A stretch of 33,024 nucleotides of DNA, taken from Coxiella endosymbiont of Ornithodoros maritimus. GTDB taxonomy: Bacteria > Pseudomonadota > Gammaproteobacteria > Coxiellales > Coxiellaceae. Location of the stretch: assembly GCF_907164965.1 (NCBI RefSeq), contig NZ_CAJRAM010000026.1, positions 1 to 33,024 on the forward strand, written 5' to 3'. Below the pieces are notes generated by a model. It made no database searches. It was not told where the DNA came from and saw nothing but the letters and a program-made list of their open reading frames with translations. Both the position numbers and the translations under genes were made by a program. Positions 26,655 through 33,024 of this stretch are shown here, one piece after another. The number at the start of each line of letters is the position of its first letter. Position 1 is the stretch's first letter.

Positions 26655-29600
26655 ATGTATTTAAAGACCATTAAACTTGCTGGATTCAAATCATTTGTTG
26701 ATCCCACGCTTATCCCTATTCGCGGTTCGATGAATGCCATCGTCGGCCCTAATGGCTGCGGTAAATCAAATGTGGTTGATGCAGTGCGCTGGGTAATTGG
26801 AGAAACGTCGGCAAAACAGTTGCGCGGGCAGTCGATGAGCGATGTGATATTCAACGGCACCACCTCCCGTAAGCCCATTGGTAAAGCCTCCGTTGAACTT
26901 CATTTTGATAATAGTGAAGGCCGAATTGGCGGCGAGTACGCCAAATACAGCGAGATCGCTATTCGTCGCGAAGTTGAGCGCGATGGGCAATCGAATTATT
27001 TTATCAACGGTGCGCACGTACGCCGGCGTGATGTCGTGGATGTCTTTTTTGGTACAGGGCTTGGGCTGCGTAGTTATGCCATCGTGGAACAAGGGATGAT
27101 TTCTAATCTCATCGAAGCAAAGCCAGAAGAATTGCGAGTTTACTTCGAAGAAACTGCCGGTATTTCAAAATACAAAGAACGCCGCCGTGAAACTGAAAAC
27201 CGAATGCGCCATACGCAAGAGAACTTAGATCGAGTCAACGATATTGCTGAAGAATTGGCTAAACAACTACGGCATTTAAAACGCCAGACCAACGTGGCTG
27301 AGCGTTATAAAGCTTATAAGCAAGAAGAACGCTCGCTCAGCGCTCAAGTCAAGGTTTTACAGTGGAAAGTGCTGGACCAGAAATTATTGGAATACGATCA
27401 AGCCATTAGCCAGAAAAATATCCGCCGAGAAGAAAAACAAAGTGAGCATCATCGTGTTGAAACCGAAATAGAAAAAATGCGGGAGAAATTAACCAATATC
27501 AATGAAAAACATAATGCTGTGCAAAAACGTTATTATGCTTTAGGCGCTGAAATTGCCCGTTTAGAACAGCAGATTAAAGACACCCAAGAAAAAATCTACC
27601 AATGGCAATCCGAATTAGAAGAAAATAAAAATGTGTGGGAGGAGCTGCAAAACAATACCGCTGAATGCGAAGCGCAAATAACGGAATTAGAAACCGAAAT
27701 AGAGCATTTAAAACCTCGATCGTCCGATATTCATTCAATTGCCGCTGCGGCTTCACAAGAATTAGCACAAGCGGAATCGAATATGACTCGATGGCAAGAA
27801 GCTTGGGAAGCTTTTCAAGTAGAGGCCTCGCAAACCATGAGTCAACTGGAAGTCATGCAAACCAAAAGAGAGCATGCCGAACGTCAATTAACGGATTTAG
27901 AAAAACGCAAACAGCAATTGCAACAAAATTTAAATCAATTACAACTCGATCAACTTTTAAATGAAATCGCGCCCTTATCCTCACAGTCCGAATTATTAAA
28001 CGCTGAACTCAGCAATAGCCAGTTGAAATTGCAATCATTGGCTGAAGCCATCGCTTCACGTCGTGAAACGAATCAAACCAGGCGTAATGGATTACAAACC
28101 CAACGACGCGAACTGCAAGTTTTAGAAGCCCGCGCAGCTTCAGTAGAAGCGATGCAAAAAGCAGCTTTAGGGGAGAGCGATGGAAAAATTAGTGAATGGC
28201 TTTCTCGTCAGCAGTTAAAAGAAAATCTACGCTTGGGGCAAAAACTGGTTGTCAACCCCGGCTGGGAAATAGCGGTTGAAACAGTATTAAGCGGCTATTT
28301 TGATGCGGTTTGTGTGGATGCAGTTCTGCCATTTTTAAATGATTTGACGACGGTGTCGGAAGGCAGAGTCACACTCATAGAAAAAAAATCTATCGCTGCC
28401 ACTACTTTTGACAAAGCACCTACGTTAGCCAGTCAAGTCGATAGTGAGTGGCCTTTTCAACAATGGTTGGCGGGGATTTACATCGCTGACTCACTGGATC
28501 AAGCAAAGCAGTTGCAAAGTTTATTGCAAGGGAATGAGTCCGTGATTACCAAAGAAGGACTTTGGCTTGGCCCGCATTGGGCACGAATTTCGAAACTACA
28601 AGACGCACCGCAAAGCAGCTTTTTATTGCGGGAGCAGCAACTAAAACAATTAAAAGAAGATATTCTTGGGCAGCAAAAGAAATGCGACGAACAGGAAACG
28701 CTATTAAAATCGGGTGAACAGCAATTAAACCAACTCGAAACTGACCGCGATATTTTGCTCCAGACTTACCAGAAATTAAATGCAGAAGCAACGGCTATTC
28801 AAAGCGTATTAAGCACTAAACAAGCGCAATTGTATAATGCGCAACAACAACAAAATCGCTTAAAAATAGGTCTTAAGGAATGTGAACAGCAGCTCGAGCA
28901 ATGCCAACGACGATTAACGTTTATAAAAAATAAAGCTTCTTCGTTAGACAATTCACAACGCTTATTAGCCACGCAGCGTGAAGAAATGATCCGGAAACGA
29001 GATCATTATCGCAACCAATTAATCGAATTGCGTGAAAAAGCACATCAAAAACGTAAAGAAGCCGATGAGTTTGAAATTCGATTGGCCAGCAACGAAGATC
29101 AGTTAACCTTGTTAAGGCAAACGGTTGTGCGAGATCAACGGCAATTAAAACAGCTTAGAGAACGGCGCGAAATGTTGTCTCAATATTTATCGGAAGGTGA
29201 TAAGCCTTTAGAAGAATTAGACGAGAAATTACAAATACAATTGGAACAACGACTCACTTTGGAAGCGAAATTGCGAGAAGTCGAAAAAGAACTCGAAGAG
29301 ACCAATCAATTATTACGCGACCTTGAAGAAAAACGCACTTTGACGCAGAAAGCGCTTAATGAAGCGCAAGCACAATTAGAAGAATTGCGCATGCAGCGTC
29401 AAACCGTTAGCGTAAGACAGACAACCATTAAAGAGCAGCTCAACGAAAATGATTTTGATCTTGATCAAGTTGTGATTGAATTGGCAGAAGAAGCTACGAT
29501 CGAAAATTGGCAAGAAAAATTGGATCAACTTGTCGAACGTATTCAACGGATGGGGCCAATTAATTTGGCCGCTATTGAAGAATACGAAACCGTAAATGAA

Positions 29601-30164
29601 CGAAAAAATTATTTAGATAAACAATATACGGACTTAACCGAAGCGCTGGAAATTTTAAAAAATGTGATCCATAAAATCGATCGTGAAACACGCGCTAAAT
29701 TTGAAGAAACCTATGACCAAGTCAATCAACAATTTCAATCTTTATTTCCTCGGATTTTCGGCGGTGGTCGGGCAACCCTCGAAATGACAGATACTGATTT
29801 ATTGACGGCCGGCGTAATCGTACGCGCCAAACCGCCCGGAAAACGTAACGTCACTATCCATATGCTATCAGGTGGTGAGAAAGCGCTGACAGCCGTTGCG
29901 TTGGTTTTTTCCTTATTCCAATTAAATCCAGCACCTTTTTGTATTTTGGACGAAGTGGATGCCCCCCTCGATGATATTAACGTCGGTCGTTTCTGCCAAC
30001 TTGTTAAAGAAATGTCTAAAGAGATTCAATTTCTAATAATTAGTCATAACAAGGTGACTATTGAAATGGCTGATTATTTAATGGGTGTTACAATGCAAGA
30101 GCCCGGCGTCTCACGCGTTGTCTCAGTCAATATGCAAGAAGCCATCGGGTTGGTGGAAGCATAA
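26655..30164 (+). CDS. smc: Chromosome partition protein SMC
   Basis: An intact 1169-residue SMC ATPase. The N-terminal head has MYLKTIKLAGFKSFVDPTLI and Walker A GPNGCGKS (31-38). Two long coiled coils flank a hinge at about residues 500-650. The C-terminal head has the ABC signature LSGGEKALTAVALVFSLFQ and Walker B FCILDEVDAPLDD. It is the bacterial SMC type rather than MukB. With ScpA and ScpB it loads on DNA and extrudes loops to resolve sister chromosomes. No frameshift occurs over 3.5 kb. ZipA follows after 70 bases. Confidence 0.97.
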   Translation: MYLKTIKLAGFKSFVDPTLIPIRGSMNAIVGPNGCGKSNVVDAVRWVIGETSAKQLRGQSMSDVIFNGTTSRKPIGKASVELHFDNSEGRIGGEYAKYSEIAIRREVERDGQSNYFINGAHVRRRDVVDVFFGTGLGLRSYAIVEQGMISNLIEAKPEELRVYFEETAGISKYKERRRETENRMRHTQENLDRVNDIAEELAKQLRHLKRQTNVAERYKAYKQEERSLSAQVKVLQWKVLDQKLLEYDQAISQKNIRREEKQSEHHRVETEIEKMREKLTNINEKHNAVQKRYYALGAEIARLEQQIKDTQEKIYQWQSELEENKNVWEELQNNTAECEAQITELETEIEHLKPRSSDIHSIAAAASQELAQAESNMTRWQEAWEAFQVEASQTMSQLEVMQTKREHAERQLTDLEKRKQQLQQNLNQLQLDQLLNEIAPLSSQSELLNAELSNSQLKLQSLAEAIASRRETNQTRRNGLQTQRRELQVLEARAASVEAMQKAALGESDGKISEWLSRQQLKENLRLGQKLVVNPGWEIAVETVLSGYFDAVCVDAVLPFLNDLTTVSEGRVTLIEKKSIAATTFDKAPTLASQVDSEWPFQQWLAGIYIADSLDQAKQLQSLLQGNESVITKEGLWLGPHWARISKLQDAPQSSFLLREQQLKQLKEDILGQQKKCDEQETLLKSGEQQLNQLETDRDILLQTYQKLNAEATAIQSVLSTKQAQLYNAQQQQNRLKIGLKECEQQLEQCQRRLTFIKNKASSLDNSQRLLATQREEMIRKRDHYRNQLIELREKAHQKRKEADEFEIRLASNEDQLTLLRQTVVRDQRQLKQLRERREMLSQYLSEGDKPLEELDEKLQIQLEQRLTLEAKLREVEKELEETNQLLRDLEEKRTLTQKALNEAQAQLEELRMQRQTVSVRQTTIKEQLNENDFDLDQVVIELAEEATIENWQEKLDQLVERIQRMGPINLAAIEEYETVNERKNYLDKQYTDLTEALEILKNVIHKIDRETRAKFEETYDQVNQQFQSLFPRIFGGGRATLEMTDTDLLTAGVIVRAKPPGKRNVTIHMLSGGEKALTAVALVFSLFQLNPAPFCILDEVDAPLDDINVGRFCQLVKEMSKEIQFLIISHNKVTIEMADYLMGVTMQEPGVSRVVSVNMQEAIGLVEA

Positions 30165-30234
30165 AATCCTTCTTCACGAAAGTGGACGGGGACAAAGGAA
30201 AATAAATGTTTCGGCTCGAGTGGAGAATAACAAA

Positions 30235-32939
<2,705 letters not shown>

Positions 32940-33024
32940 GGGAATTTTTCCTCTATACATGACGAAAGCAGTTCAGTTGATGAAATAGTGAGAAAAGCTG
33001 CTGAGTGTTGAGTAGAATTTCTGA
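32940..33024. other. Window end, no feature seen
   Basis: These 85 bases follow the ligA stop. I see no start codon with a convincing ribosome site, no terminator with a T run and no RNA gene. Confidence 0.5.

Noticed and set aside
30085-30234. N-terminal extension of zipA into smc
   Set aside because: It overlaps the conserved end of smc and would put about 50 residues ahead of the membrane anchor. ATG 30235 has its own GGAG site.

Overview
The window looks like part of a reduced, actively decaying gammaproteobacterial chromosome. Two gene runs, gyrA-serC-aroA-cmk-rpsA-lapA-lapB-pyrF and smc-zipA-ligA, together with the protein sequences, fit the Legionellales and most resemble Coxiella. 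The number of fresh pseudogenes suggests a host-restricted member such as a tick-associated Coxiella-like symbiont. That placement is inferred from memory of gene order and family; no database search was run.

Layout. 1-1661: a pgeF pseudogene and rluD on the minus strand. 1785-2552: the lipoprotein gene bamD. 2573-3973: a decayed island holding an IS110-type transposase tail, a repeat palindrome, a VOC-fold gene, a short-chain dehydrogenase fragment and tRNA-Asn(GUU) with its promoter. 4028-5212: an aspartate-type aminotransferase (minus). 5293-7311: uvrB. 7372-7982: a dedA pseudogene. 7979-10254: a minus-strand pair, HMG-CoA lyase (split at a poly-A tract) and an MTA/SAH deaminase. 10255-10887: a long gap with a repeat and a gene scrap. 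10888-20703: gyrA, serC, aroA (two frameshifts), cmk, rpsA, lapA, lapB and pyrF. 20796-26476: a decayed accessory stretch with a ComEA-like pseudogene, an intact wecA-like gene, a shattered minus-strand gene of unknown function, a Sel1/SPOR lipoprotein pseudogene and a POT-family transporter pseudogene. 26655-32939: smc, zipA and ligA.

Function. The intact genes cover informational and envelope housekeeping: outer-membrane assembly (BamD), LPS control (LapA/LapB), lipid-linked sugar transfer (WecA-like), division (ZipA), chromosome organisation (SMC, GyrA), repair and ligation (UvrB, LigA), translation (S1, RluD) and nucleotide synthesis (Cmk, PyrF). The broken genes are mostly transport, catabolism, DNA uptake and accessory envelope functions. 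Loss of AroA would block chorismate synthesis, which is more surprising.

The lesions are unlikely to be simple base-calling noise. The long essential genes (smc 3.5 kb, gyrA 2.5 kb, uvrB 2.0 kb, ligA 2.0 kb) are clean, and the broken genes also carry in-frame stops and tandem duplications. I found no CRISPR array, prophage or convincing new defence system. The most interesting points are the Val83 in the GyrA quinolone pocket, the poly-A frameshifts in mvaB and aroA, the reconstructed unknown gene at 22401-23560, and the repeat palindromes.
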